The notes: generated by a model from the sequence alone, not told the origin. 64,000 nt of DNA from Fodinibacter sp963833495 (GCA_963833495.1 CAWHYJ010000002.1:62001-126000); one strand, 5' to 3'. Positions 36,102 through 44,677 are shown, counted from the first letter of the stretch. Program-made: numbers and translations.

Positions 36102-37472
36102 TCACATCCACTTGCGCGGGTTGACGAAGTTGCCGTTCTCCAGCACCTCGAAGTGCAGGTGGCAGCCGGTGGAGGTGCCGGTGGTGCCGCTGTAGCCGAT
36201 CAGCTGTCCGCGGGAGACGTGCCCGCCTCTGCGCACGAAGCTCGTCAGGTGGTTGTAGGTGCTGGCCAGCCCGACGCCGCGCACCAGGCCGTGGTCGATG
36301 ACGATGCGGTTGCCGTAGCCACCGCCCCAGCCGGCGCTGATGATGTCGCCGGGCGCCGCCGCGTGCACCGGTGTGCCACAGGGGGCGCCGAAGTCGCGAC
36401 CGGTGTGCAGCTTCCACCGGTGGTAGATCGGGTGGAAGCGCATCCCGAACTCGGAGGTGGTCGGCGCGTTGACGGGGAAGCTCAGGAACCCGTTGCTGCG
36501 GGTGACGACCCCGCCACCACCGCTCCCCTTGCTGCCGCCGGTGCTGCGGTGCTTCTTGGCCGCGGCACTGCGGGCGGCCGCGGCACTGCGGGCGGCCGCG
36601 GCGCGGCGGGCGGCCGCGGCGCGGCGGCGCTGCTCGGCGGCTCGCTGCACGAGGATCTTGTGCAGGCGGGCCTGCTCGGCCTCCATCGAGGCGAGTCGCT
36701 GCTGCTCGGTCGCCAGCTTGCCGGCGACGGTCGTGGCCTGCGAGGCCTGCTGGGCAGCGAGCGCGTCGAGGTCCTGCTTGGCCTTGGCCGCGGCGTCCCG
36801 CGCGCTCTGCGCCCGCACGAAGGCGGCCTGGGCCTGCTTCTTCTTCTGCGCGGAGTCGGCCCGCAGTGCGGAGAGATGGTCCTCCAGCGCCGTGAGGCTG
36901 GCCCGCTCCGTCGCGAGCCGGTCCATCGTCTCGCTCTGCACGTCCATCACCGTGTCGACCAGGGCGATCCGGTCGGCGAACTGCTGCGGGTCGCTGCTCG
37001 ACAGGGCCATGTCGAGCTGCCCGAAGCCCTGCTCCTGGTAGATCTGGGCGGCGAACTGGGCCACCCGGGTGCGGCTGCTCTTCACCTTCTTCGTCGTCGA
37101 CGTCAGCTTGTCCTGGGCCTTCTTCTCGCTGGCCTGCGCGGCCTCGAGCTCCTGGGCGGCGACGGCGTTGGCCCGGTCAGCGGTCGCGGCGGCGTTCTGG
37201 GCCTTCTCCAGCACGGTGCGCGCGGCGGGCAGCTTGTCCTGGGTGCCCCGCAGCGCCGTGTAGGCGGCCGCCAGGTCGGCGCTGGTCTCGTCGAGCTGGT
37301 TCTTGAGCGCCTCGACCTGGGCGTCGACCTTGCGCTTGTCCTTGCCGGGGTCGGAGCCGCTCGGCACCGCGTCGGCGGACGTCGACGCCATCGCGAGCGC
37401 GCACACCAGGGCCGCCAGGATCGCGATCCAGCGGCGCACGGGGCGCGCTTCAGCCCGGGCAGGTAGTCCCAT
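36102..37472 (-). CDS. Secreted coiled-coil M23 (LytM) endopeptidase, FtsEX-associated
   Basis: The ATG at 37472 (MGLPARAEARPVRRWIAILA) starts a signal peptide; ATGs at 37481 and GTG at 37490 are alternatives without ribosome sites. Residues about 45-270 form long coiled coils (VDAQVEALKNQLDETSADLA, then DVQSETMDRLATERASLTAL). An Ala/Arg repeat linker follows (RRAAAARRAAAARSAAAARS). The M23 domain has HTGRDFG and HLHFEV zinc ligands plus APGDIISAGWGGGYGNRIVI. This is the layout of EnvC-like hydrolases controlled by FtsEX, whose genes lie just upstream; direct cleavage of peptide cross-links is expected because the zinc ligands are kept. It acts outside the membrane in septal wall splitting. 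Confidence 0.87.
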   Translation of the reverse strand: MGLPARAEARPVRRWIAILAALVCALAMASTSADAVPSGSDPGKDKRKVDAQVEALKNQLDETSADLAAAYTALRGTQDKLPAARTVLEKAQNAAATADRANAVAAQELEAAQASEKKAQDKLTSTTKKVKSSRTRVAQFAAQIYQEQGFGQLDMALSSSDPQQFADRIALVDTVMDVQSETMDRLATERASLTALEDHLSALRADSAQKKKQAQAAFVRAQSARDAAAKAKQDLDALAAQQASQATTVAGKLATEQQRLASMEAEQARLHKILVQRAAEQRRRAAAARRAAAARSAAAARSAAAKKHRSTGGSKGSGGGGVVTRSNGFLSFPVNAPTTSEFGMRFHPIYHRWKLHTGRDFGAPCGTPVHAAAPGDIISAGWGGGYGNRIVIDHGLVRGVGLASTYNHLTSFVRRGGHVSRGQLIGYSGTTGTSTGCHLHFEVLENGNFVNPRKWM

Positions 37473-37564
37473 GATCACCATTGGTAACACGTTTCACACG
37501 GCGTAGCGAACAACCCGGCGAAGAAATATCGCGGACCGTCCTCAGCGAACTCCCAGCCGGGCCC

Positions 37565-38470
37565 TCAGACACGGAGGTACCGGCGCAGGGTCACCACGCT
37601 GGTGAGCACGGCGATGGCCGTGACACCGAGCAGCATCCACGGGGCGAGGATCCACACGTCGGAGACCCCGATGAACGCCTGGCTCAGGGCGATCTGGATG
37701 ACTCCCTCCTCGAAGACGTAGTTGGTCAGGGCGACCAGGAGCCCCACGGCGAGCAGCACCCCCACTCCCGAGACGATCACCATCTCGGTGAGGAACGGCA
37801 TCCGGATGGTCCAGTTCGAGGCGCCGACCAGGCGCATGATGCCGATCTCGCGGCGCCGGATGAAGGCCGCCTGCCGGATCGTGGTAGCCATCAGCAGCGC
37901 CGCGCAGGCCGCCATCAAGGCGGCCAGGGCCACGGCGAAGATGGTGATCCACCGGATGATGGTGAAGAACTTGCTGAGCACCTTCTCCTGGTCCTGCACG
38001 GTCGCCACCCCCGGGGCGCCCTCGAACTGCTGGGTCACCACCTGGTACTTCGTGGGGTCGTTCAGCTGCACGCGCAGGCTCTGCGGGATGTCGCCCACCT
38101 GCACGTTGCCGGCGATCGGGCTGTTGCGGAACTGCTGCTTGAACCGGTCGTAGGCCTCCTTCTCGGACTCGAAGAAGACCTGCTTGACCTCCGGCAGGGC
38201 CTTGAGCTGGCTCTGGATGGCGGCCTTCTGCGCGTCGGTGACGGCGGTGTTCTCGCAGTTCGGCTGGCGCGAGTCGGCGGTGCAGAGGTAGATCGACACC
38301 TGGATGCGGTCGTACCAGTAGCCCTTCATGGTGTCGGCCTGGCGCTGGGCGAGCAGGCCCAGCCCGAGCAGGAACATCGAGACCATGGTGACCAGGACCA
38401 CCGAGATGGCCATCGACACGTTGCGGCGCAGCCCGGAGCCGACCTCGGAGAACAGGAATCGTGCCTGCAC
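37565..38470 (-). CDS. ftsX: Cell division protein FtsX
   Basis: 301 residues from a GTG at 38470, 4 bp after the ftsE stop. N-terminal MQARFLFSEVGSGLRRNVSM and helix ISVVLVTMVSMFLLGLGLLA are characteristic. The large extracellular loop (RIQVSIYLCTADSRQPNCEN through VATVQDQEKVL) contains two cysteines, and three more helices follow, with the FtsX signature RREIGIMRLVGASNWTIRMP. It forms the membrane part of the FtsEX complex, which transmits ATP hydrolysis to the extracellular hydrolase encoded next. Confidence 0.95.
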   Translation of the reverse strand: MQARFLFSEVGSGLRRNVSMAISVVLVTMVSMFLLGLGLLAQRQADTMKGYWYDRIQVSIYLCTADSRQPNCENTAVTDAQKAAIQSQLKALPEVKQVFFESEKEAYDRFKQQFRNSPIAGNVQVGDIPQSLRVQLNDPTKYQVVTQQFEGAPGVATVQDQEKVLSKFFTIIRWITIFAVALAALMAACAALLMATTIRQAAFIRRREIGIMRLVGASNWTIRMPFLTEMVIVSGVGVLLAVGLLVALTNYVFEEGVIQIALSQAFIGVSDVWILAPWMLLGVTAIAVLTSVVTLRRYLRV

Positions 38471-38473
38471 GGG

Positions 38474-39169
38474 TCAGACCTCCACGGCCGGGTCGTAGGT
38501 GGCGTCCTGCTCGTCGCGCACGACCCGCCCGTCGTCGAGCTGGATGACGCGCCGCCGCAGGTCGTTGACGATGTCGTGGTCGTGCGTGGCCATGACGATC
38601 GTGGTGCCGGTGCGGTTGATCCGGTCGAGCAGCCGCACGATGTCGAGGCTGATCGCCTGGTCGAGGTTTCCGGTCGGCTCGTCACAGAGCAGGATCTGCG
38701 GCCGGTTGACCACGGCGCGGGCGATGGCCACGCGCTGCTGCTCACCGCCCGACAGCTGGTGCGGGAAGCGCTTCTCCTTGCCCGCCAGGCCCACGGTCTC
38801 GAGCGTCTCGGGCACCAGCTGGCGGATGACGTGCCCGGGCTTGCCGATGACCTGCAGCGCGTAGGCGACGTTCTCGTGCACCGTCTTGTTCGGCAGCAGC
38901 CGGAAGTCCTGGAAGACGGCCCCCATCTCGCGGCGCAGCCGCGGCACCTGGCGGGCAGGCATCGTGCCGAGGTCGTGGCCGGCGACCAGGACGGTCCCCT
39001 CGGTGGCGGCCTCCTCGCGCAGGGCGAGGCGCAGCATCGTCGACTTTCCGGAGCCCGAGGGACCCACGACGAAGACGAACTCGCCGCGGTCGATGTCGAC
39101 GGTCACGTCGTCCAGCGCCGGACGTGAGGACCGTGGGTAGATCTTGGTGACGTTCTCGAAACGGATCAT
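38474..39169 (-). CDS. ftsE: Cell division ATP-binding protein FtsE
   Basis: The ATG at 39169 (MIRFENVTKIYPRSSRPALD) fits FtsE start positions; a longer Pro-rich extension is rejected. Walker A GPSGSGKST, Q-loop AVFQDFRLLPNKTVHENVAY, signature LSGGEQQRVAIARAV, Walker B ILLCDEPTGNLD and the switch His in MATHDHDIV are all present. 231 residues. It is the cytoplasmic ATPase of FtsEX and first gene of the ftsE-ftsX-M23-smpB series. Confidence 0.95.
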   Translation of the reverse strand: MIRFENVTKIYPRSSRPALDDVTVDIDRGEFVFVVGPSGSGKSTMLRLALREEAATEGTVLVAGHDLGTMPARQVPRLRREMGAVFQDFRLLPNKTVHENVAYALQVIGKPGHVIRQLVPETLETVGLAGKEKRFPHQLSGGEQQRVAIARAVVNRPQILLCDEPTGNLDQAISLDIVRLLDRINRTGTTIVMATHDHDIVNDLRRRVIQLDDGRVVRDEQDATYDPAVEV

Positions 39170-39348
39170 GCGGGGAGATGGCCTCACGGGAGGTCGGGGA
39201 GGAGGGCACACCGGGCCCCGAAGGGGCGGCTCGTTTCGAGGATAGGTCGGGAACCTGCGGATGCCGGTCAGTTGCCCAATCTCGGCGGGTCAACTCTGGC
39301 GCCGTCCGGCATCCGGACCGCCGTCCGAAATCCGGACCCACGACGTCG

Positions 39349-40749
39349 TCAGAGGGCGCAGGTGTTCAGCAGGTCCCCCGCCGGGCGAGGGTAGGTGCGA
39401 TCCGCCGGCGGCTGGATGCCCTGCTCGACCCAGTCGGTGAGCACGCCGAACGCCGTGCGGGCGCACGGCAGCAGGGGGCGCAGCCGGTCTGGGAAGGCCC
39501 CGTAGAGCCCGTCGGTGTGGGTGCCGTCGGCGATCCGGTAGTAGCGGTGCCGCTCCCCCGCGCCCTGGGCGTCGATGAGCCGGTCGTAGACGTCGGAGTC
39601 GGTGGCGATCGGCAGCAGCGTGTCGAGGGTGCCGTGGATCGTGACGAGCGGCTTGCCGATCCTGCCGGTGAGCTCGATGGACCGCACGGCGTCCGTGACC
39701 GCCTCCGGACGTGAGGCGTAGTCGTAGTCGGCGTCGCAGTGGGGCGTGCCAGCGGCGCAGAAGGGGACGCCGGCCTTGAGGTCACCGTCCCAAGCGGGGT
39801 CGACCTCCTCGCGGTACCAGCGCTGGGTCACGTCCCAGTAGACCGAGTAGTGGAACGGCCACAGGAACTCGGACCCCTGCGCGAACCCGGCGCCGATCAT
39901 CGCGTCGTGCGCCGCCTGGTCACCGGTCGCGGCGTACGCCGGGTAGTTCTTCAGCGCGGTGGGCAGGTAGGTGAACAGGTTCGGGCCGTCGGCGCGGAAC
40001 AGCGTTCCCTCCCAGTCGAGCCCGCCGTCGTAGAGGTCGGGGCGGTTCTCCAGCTGCCAGCGGGTGAGGTAGCCGCCGTTGGAGATACCGGCCATGTACA
40101 TCCGGTCGGGGCGGTCGGCCCGCACCTTGGTCACGGTGTCGCGGGTGGCGACGGCGAGCTCGGTCACCCGCTGGTGCCACTCGCGGATCGAGCCGCCGGG
40201 TGTCGAGCCGTCGTCCCAGAAGCTCGCCCCCATGTTGCCCTTGTCGGTGCTCGCGAAGGCGTAGCCCTGCGCGAGTACCCAGTCGCCGATGACGAGGTCG
40301 TTGGCGTACTGCCCGCGCACCCCCGGCGCCCCCGTGATGACGACCTTGCCGTTCCAGGCGTCCGGGATGCGGATCACGAACTGGCTGTCGTGGTTCCAGC
40401 CGTGGTTGGTGTTGGTGCTCGAGGTGTCCGGGAAGTAGCCGTCGACCTGGATGCCGGGTACACCACTCGGCGTGACCGTGCCGGCGGCATGCAGACCCGC
40501 CCAGTCGGCCGGGTTGGTGTGCCCGCTCTGCACCGTGCCGGTGGTGGTGAGGTCGTCCAGGCAGGCGGTCTCGGTGCGCTCGGCGCCCTTGACGACGACC
40601 TTGTCGATGCGGGCGCAGTGGCCGGCGGCGGGCTTGTCGGCCCCGGCCGGGGCGGCACCGAGGGCTGCACCGGCGGCGAGGACGAGGGCCGCGACGGCGG
40701 CGCTGGCGAGGGAGCGGGCGCGACGCTGCGCCGGGCGGGTCTGGTCCAT
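39349..40749 (-). CDS. Secreted alpha/beta hydrolase (tannase/feruloyl esterase-like)
   Basis: The ATG at 40749 (MDQTRPAQRRARSLASAAVA) begins a twin-arginine-free signal peptide with cleavage near AGADKP. The mature enzyme has the nucleophile elbow MYMAGISNGGYLTRWQLENR (Gly-x-Ser-x-Gly), and a C-terminal HGTLDTLLPIATDSD plus DGTHTDGLYG segment that can supply the acid and histidine. Paired cysteines (HCARIDK/TACLDD, PFCAAGTPHCDAD, LPCARTAFG) suggest disulfides. The layout resembles tannase/feruloyl esterases and hydroxybutyrate-oligomer hydrolases; the substrate cannot be decided here. 466 residues. The two repeats at 40839-40943 lie upstream. Confidence 0.7.
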   Translation of the reverse strand: MDQTRPAQRRARSLASAAVAALVLAAGAALGAAPAGADKPAAGHCARIDKVVVKGAERTETACLDDLTTTGTVQSGHTNPADWAGLHAAGTVTPSGVPGIQVDGYFPDTSSTNTNHGWNHDSQFVIRIPDAWNGKVVITGAPGVRGQYANDLVIGDWVLAQGYAFASTDKGNMGASFWDDGSTPGGSIREWHQRVTELAVATRDTVTKVRADRPDRMYMAGISNGGYLTRWQLENRPDLYDGGLDWEGTLFRADGPNLFTYLPTALKNYPAYAATGDQAAHDAMIGAGFAQGSEFLWPFHYSVYWDVTQRWYREEVDPAWDGDLKAGVPFCAAGTPHCDADYDYASRPEAVTDAVRSIELTGRIGKPLVTIHGTLDTLLPIATDSDVYDRLIDAQGAGERHRYYRIADGTHTDGLYGAFPDRLRPLLPCARTAFGVLTDWVEQGIQPPADRTYPRPAGDLLNTCAL

Positions 40750-40838
40750 GGCGCCCAGCCTCGGCGGGGCGCTGACCTGCGGCAATGTGACCGCGCCACA
40801 CTTCACGACGGCTGCCGTGGGCCCACCCCACCCCGGGG

Positions 40839-40943
40839 TTGGGTGCTCCGGTGGCTGCCCGGGCGACCACCTCAGCACCCGACTCGACGGCTCGTGCAGT
40901 TGGGTGCTCAGGTGGCTGCCCTGGCCGCCGTCTCAGCACCCAA
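40839..40943. repeat. Two tandem copies of a 42-44 bp palindromic repeat
   Basis: Copy A (40839-40880) and copy B (40900-40943) both begin TTGGGTGCT, contain GGTGGCTGCCC, and end AGCACCC. In each copy the GGGTGCT and AGCACCC ends are inverted repeats, so each can fold as a hairpin. They lie between the divergently spaced secreted hydrolase gene and the hypothetical gene at 40951. This looks like a REP/BIME-type intergenic element. Confidence 0.7.
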
Positions 40944-40950
40944 CGGTGGG

Positions 40951-41448
40951 TCAGGCGAGCGTCGGGAGGCCCTCGGCGCCGACGGCCAGCACGTCGCGGA
41001 AGGTCGCGGCGACCATCGCCGCCGCGCGCTCGGCCTCGGCGCGCGGCAGGAAGGGGCCCTGCGGCACGTCGTCGGGCCAGAACCGCACGTAGTCCTCGCC
41101 GTCCAGGGTCGTCGGGTGGTGCCACCCCAGCGCGACCAGCGCGGCATCCTCGTCGGGGGCCAGCGGGAAGTGGGCGCCGATCAGCTCGGCGCCGACGCAG
41201 TGGCCACGCAGGAAGTCCTCGACCCGCACCAGGCGCACCCAGGGGGTGACGACCTCGTGCCGGGCCGGGATGAAGCCGCCCAGCCGCGCCTTGCGCAGCC
41301 GGACCGGGCGGCCACTGGCGGCCGGGCCGGTGACGGTCAGCGACGCCTGGTCCGCCAGGCCGGTGAGCGCGTCGGCGAGGCTGGCCGCCCACGCGGCCCA
41401 CGCCCCGGCATCCGGGGTCGTGGTGTTCGACGGGGGCTGCTCGGCCAC
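40951..41448 (-). CDS. Hypothetical protein, possible YbjN/TY-Chap-like fold
   Basis: 165 residues from an ATG at 41448 (MAEQPPSNTTTPDAGAWAAW). Soluble and acidic, with Trp-rich conserved-looking segments: RLGGFIPARHEVVTPWVRLV, GAHFPLAPDEDAALVALGWH, and HPTTLDGEDYVRFWPDDVPQ. The GWxxP..ED..xFW pattern resembles chaperone-like TY-Chap/YbjN domain proteins of actinobacteria, but I am not certain. It starts 3 bp after the prfB stop region on the same strand, so it is probably co-transcribed with prfB. Confidence 0.6.
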   Translation of the reverse strand: MAEQPPSNTTTPDAGAWAAWAASLADALTGLADQASLTVTGPAASGRPVRLRKARLGGFIPARHEVVTPWVRLVRVEDFLRGHCVGAELIGAHFPLAPDEDAALVALGWHHPTTLDGEDYVRFWPDDVPQGPFLPRAEAERAAAMVAATFRDVLAVGAEGLPTLA

Positions 41449-41451
41449 GGC

Positions 41452-42576
41452 TCAGGCCTTCGCGGCGGCGGCCGCCTTGTCCTGGCCGATCTGCCACCGG
41501 ATGCCGGCCTCGATGAACCCGTCGATGTCGCCGTCGAAGACCCCCGAGGTGTTGCCCACCTCGAAGCCGGTGCGCAGGTCCTTGACCATCTGGTAGGGGT
41601 GCAGCACGTAGGAGCGCATCTGCTCGCCCCAGCTGGCCTTGACGTCGCCGGCGAGCTCCTTGCGCTCGGCGGCCTCCTCGGCCTTCTTGAGCAGCAGCAG
41701 CCGCGACTGCATGACCCGCAGGGCGGCGGCGCGGTTCTGGATCTGGCTCTTCTCGTTCTGCATCGACACCACGGTGCCGGTGGGCAGGTGGGTCATCCGC
41801 ACCGCCGAGTCGGTGGTGTTGACCGACTGTCCGCCGGGACCGCTGGAGCGGAACACGTCGATCTTGAGGTCGTTCTCGGGGATCTCGATGGTGTCGGTCT
41901 GCTCGATGAGGGGCACGACCTCGACCGCGGCGAAGCTGGTCTGCCGGCGGCCCTGGTTGTCGAACGGGCTGATCCGCACCAGGCGGTGGGTGCCCCCCTC
42001 GACGCTGAGGTTGCCGTAGGCGTAGGGCACGTCGACCTCGAAGGTGGCCGACTTCAGCCCGGCCTCCTCCGCGTAGGAGGTGTCGAGCACCTTGACCGGG
42101 TAGTGGTGGCGCTCGGCCCAGCGCAGGTACATGCGCATCAGCATCTCGGCGAAGTCCGCGGCATCCACCCCACCGGCGCCGGCCCGGATGGTGACCACTG
42201 CGGCCCGCTCGTCGTACTCCCCCGCGAGCAGGGTGCGCACCTCGAGCTCACCGACGGCCTTGCGCACGACGACCAGCTCGCGCTCGGCCTCGAGCAGGGT
42301 CTCGGCGTCGTTCTCCTCCTGGCCCATCTCGACCAGCGCCTCGAGGTCGTCGATGCGGGTGTCCATGCCGGTGACCCGGTCGTGCTCGGCCTTGGCGCGG
42401 GACAGCCCGGAGGTGACGACCTGCGCCTTCTCCTGGTCGTCCCACAGGTTCGGGTCGGATGCCTGCTTCTCGAAGTCGGCGATGGTCGCCTCGAGCCTGG
42501 TCAGGTCGGTCACCTCACGCACGGACGCCATGGTCGTGCGGAGGTCCTTGATCTCCTGGGAGAAGTCGACAGCCAC
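41452..42576 (-). CDS. prfB: Peptide chain release factor 2
   Basis: The GTG at 42576 (MAVDFSQEIKDLRTTMASVR) gives 374 residues. The stop-codon-reading SPF tripeptide is in RLVRISPFDNQGRRQTSF and the catalytic GGQ in FRSSGPGGQSVNTTDSAVRM. It recognises UAA and UGA and triggers peptide release. The frame is uninterrupted, so the autoregulatory programmed +1 frameshift of Escherichia coli prfB is absent. In many actinobacteria prfB precedes ftsE-ftsX-smpB; here a hydrolase and repeats lie between. Confidence 0.97.
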   Translation of the reverse strand: MAVDFSQEIKDLRTTMASVREVTDLTRLEATIADFEKQASDPNLWDDQEKAQVVTSGLSRAKAEHDRVTGMDTRIDDLEALVEMGQEENDAETLLEAERELVVVRKAVGELEVRTLLAGEYDERAAVVTIRAGAGGVDAADFAEMLMRMYLRWAERHHYPVKVLDTSYAEEAGLKSATFEVDVPYAYGNLSVEGGTHRLVRISPFDNQGRRQTSFAAVEVVPLIEQTDTIEIPENDLKIDVFRSSGPGGQSVNTTDSAVRMTHLPTGTVVSMQNEKSQIQNRAAALRVMQSRLLLLKKAEEAAERKELAGDVKASWGEQMRSYVLHPYQMVKDLRTGFEVGNTSGVFDGDIDGFIEAGIRWQIGQDKAAAAAKA

Positions 42577-42614
42577 GAGAGTCAAGCCTACGGCAGGCGC
42601 GGGCGCGCCCACTC

Positions 42615-43232
42615 TCAGCCGAGCAGGGCCAGCGCCGCGAGGGCGCAGAAGGCGCCACCCGAGGCCCGCCTCCCCCAGCGCTGCACCGACGAGGGGATGC
42701 CGCGGCGCGCCGCCCGACCGGCCAGCACGGCGTACCCGCCGTCGACAAGCACCGCGAGGGCGACCGCGCAGCCGCCGAGCAGCGCCGACTGCCCCGGGAC
42801 CGACCCGGCGCGGGCATCGACGAACTGGGGTAGGACGGCGACGAAGAACAGCACCGTCTTGGGGTTGAGCAGGTCGACGAGCAGGCCCCCGAGGTAGACG
42901 CCGGCCAGCCCGCGGGCCGGGCCGGGGGCTGCGGTCGAGTGCGAAGGGTCGCCGCGTTGGGCCAGCAGGCGGATGCCGAGCCACGCCAGGTAGGCGGCGC
43001 CGCCCACCTGGAGCACGCGCAGCAGCGTGTCGGAGGCCGCGACCAGGCCCGAGACCCCCAGGCATGCCGCGGCGACGTGGAGGGCGAGGCCGGACTCCAG
43101 CCCCAGCACCGCGCAGGCGGCGGCGGCCGGGCCCGACCGCAGCCGCTGGGTCACGGCGTAGAGCACCGACGGGCCCGGCACCGCCATGACCACGCAGGTC
43201 ACGCCGAGGAAGGCGAGCAGCCGGGAGTCCAT
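42615..43232 (-). CDS. LysE/RhtB family exporter
   Basis: The ATG at 43232 (MDSRLLAFLGVTCVVMAVPG) gives 205 residues with five to six helices. The LysE/RhtB signature is VPGPSVLYAVTQRLRSGPAA, followed by LGLESGLALHVAAACLGVSG and the NPKTVLFFVAVLPQFVD segment. It exports amino acids or their analogues; the substrate is unknown. It lies upstream of prfB on the same strand, with 38 bp between. Confidence 0.87.
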   Translation of the reverse strand: MDSRLLAFLGVTCVVMAVPGPSVLYAVTQRLRSGPAAAACAVLGLESGLALHVAAACLGVSGLVAASDTLLRVLQVGGAAYLAWLGIRLLAQRGDPSHSTAAPGPARGLAGVYLGGLLVDLLNPKTVLFFVAVLPQFVDARAGSVPGQSALLGGCAVALAVLVDGGYAVLAGRAARRGIPSSVQRWGRRASGGAFCALAALALLG

Positions 43233-43422
43233 GGTGTGAGGAAGCGGTGTGACCCCCGCCAGATACCTCGGTGGCGGCACCGGTTGCGACCTCACCCGGT
43301 CGAGGTGACGACCCGGCGCTGGTGCGGGGCGAGAGTTGGAGCGCCCGGCGGTCCGACCCGAGCCGGCCCACGAAGGACCGCTTCACCACCACGCCTGACG
43401 GCGAGCCCGGGGGGCCAGCCTG

Positions 43423-43557
43423 TTGCGGCAGGGCCGCGACGCCACCGGCCTGCGCGACTGGTATGCCGTGCGCGACGCCAGACGCGTTCCGGGAGAACCC
43501 TGTACGTGCGCCGGAGGGCTACCGTTCGGCGCGTGCCACGGGGCACTGACGAGCTAG
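43423..43557 (+). CDS. Short ORF ending in a SEC-C-like zinc motif
   Basis: A 44-codon plus-strand frame from a TTG at 43423 reads LRQGRDATGLRDWYAVRDAR, then CTCAGGLPFGACHGALTS before TAG at 43555. The cysteine/histidine spacing C-x-C-x8-C-H fits the SEC-C zinc-binding motif (CPCGSGKKYKKCHG type). It may be a real mini-protein or the last exon-like remnant of a longer gene whose beginning has been lost; an in-frame TGA lies 27 bp upstream of the TTG. It overlaps the convergent neighbour's stop by four bases. Confidence 0.35.
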   Translation: MRQGRDATGLRDWYAVRDARRVPGEPCTCAGGLPFGACHGALTS

Positions 43558-44183
43558 TCGCCGACGCGCTGGTCGCTGGCGAGGTCATCGGTGATGGCCC
43601 GCGCGCTGCGGCTCTGCTGCTCGAGCATGCCGGTCCGCGAGGCCAGCACCGAGGACCCGCGCTGCAGCACCTGCTGGAGCCGGACCGCCTCGCGCCGGCC
43701 CAGGTCCGACAGGGCGTCGAGCAGCTCGGCGAGCCCCCACGCGTCATCGCGGCGCTGCTCCAGCCGCTGCGCCTGCGCCCGGCTGAGGTCGGCCCAGGCA
43801 TCGAGCCGCTCGAGGGTGTCCTCCCCGACCAGCTCGTGGCCGTCGAGCAGCGACGCCGCAACGATGCGGCTGGCCTGCTCGGTGAGGTGGTCGACCGCAC
43901 GCAGGTGGTAGACCGCTCCCGTCCCGGCCGCGTCGAGCGCGTCGAGGGCGCGGCGCGAGGCGTCCTGCTGCTCGGTGAGGGCCTGCACGCTGCGGATGGC
44001 GGCCTCAAGCTCCAGGCGGGCCGAGCGGGCCGCTTCCTCCACCTCGAGCAGGGCCGTGCCCGCGACGTCCCCGATGCCGAGGAGCGCCTCGACCCGCTCG
44101 TCCCGCGCCGACGCGGAACGTCGCGGGGGCACGTCCCGGGCCGACTGGCTCCGGGAAGCCGCCAGGTCCTCGCCGTCGCGCAC
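43554..44183 (-). CDS. Coiled-coil hypothetical protein
   Basis: The GTG at 44183 (MRDGEDLAASRSQSARDVPP) is chosen because GGAGG lies 8 nt upstream; a longer reading overlaps the neighbouring gene. 209 residues, almost wholly helical and soluble, with long Ala/Leu/Glu/Arg heptads: LLEVEEAARSARLELEAAIR, HLRAVDHLTEQASRIVAASL, RLEQRRDDAWGLAELLDALS. No known domain. It is found beside a degenerate receiver protein and a NarL-type response regulator in the same direction. Confidence 0.6.
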   Translation of the reverse strand: MRDGEDLAASRSQSARDVPPRRSASARDERVEALLGIGDVAGTALLEVEEAARSARLELEAAIRSVQALTEQQDASRRALDALDAAGTGAVYHLRAVDHLTEQASRIVAASLLDGHELVGEDTLERLDAWADLSRAQAQRLEQRRDDAWGLAELLDALSDLGRREAVRLQQVLQRGSSVLASRTGMLEQQSRSARAITDDLASDQRVGD

Positions 44184-44241
44184 CCGCACCACCTCCGGGA
44201 GGAAGAGTAGTGGTGCGACCGGGGCAGTGGAGAGGAGGGAC

Positions 44242-44559
44242 TCAGCCCGGAAGGTCCGCAAGGGCGTCGAGGATGACGTCGAAGCGCAGGGCGTGCTCGG
44301 GGTAGCCCGGGCCGACCGAGTCGCTGATGTCCACGACCCGCGACAGGGGGCTCAACCGCCGGATGCCGGCCAGGCACTTCTGGTCGGTGGTCTCGACCAC
44401 CACGACGTCCGGGTGCGTGCTCAGCGCCTGCCTCGCCGCACCCGCGTCGGAGGACCGCACGGCGGAGGCCTCGACACCCAGACCCTCGAGCCGGGCCGCC
44501 AGCCCCTGCCCCAGCAGGTCGTGGCTGAAGATCACGAGGACCGTCCCCTGCCGCGCCAT
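44242..44559 (-). CDS. Degenerate receiver-like (pseudo-REC) protein
   Basis: The ATG at 44559 follows GAGGAGG. The 105-residue product has the beta-alpha pattern of a response-regulator receiver: GTVLVIFSHDLLGQGLAARL, ALSTHPDVVVVETTDQKCLA, and IRRLSPLSRVVDISDSVG. At the phosphoacceptor position an Asp is expected (DVVVxD) but the sequence has Glu (VVVVETT), which would mimic permanent phosphorylation. There is no output domain. It may act as a protein-interaction adaptor for the kinase/regulator pair encoded upstream at 44678-47208. This role is inference. Confidence 0.6.
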   Translation of the reverse strand: MARQGTVLVIFSHDLLGQGLAARLEGLGVEASAVRSSDAGAARQALSTHPDVVVVETTDQKCLAGIRRLSPLSRVVDISDSVGPGYPEHALRFDVILDALADLPG

Positions 44560-44677
44560 GACTTGCCTCCTCAGCCCGAAGCCGACGAGACCACGGTAGG
44601 ACCGCGGCCGCGCGCGCGGCATCCGGCGAAGGGCACACAAACGGTACTGGTGCGCCTGTGCCTGCTGCGTGGCGGGG

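Noticed and set aside
33559..36195. Plus-strand open frame of 878 codons across the DUF2207 and smpB genes
   Set aside because: Antisense to two well-supported genes; repetitive Gly/Arg/Val composition; no ribosome site.
39739..42897. Plus-strand open frame of 1052 codons across the hydrolase and prfB
   Set aside because: Antisense shadow, a usual effect of very high GC at third codon positions.
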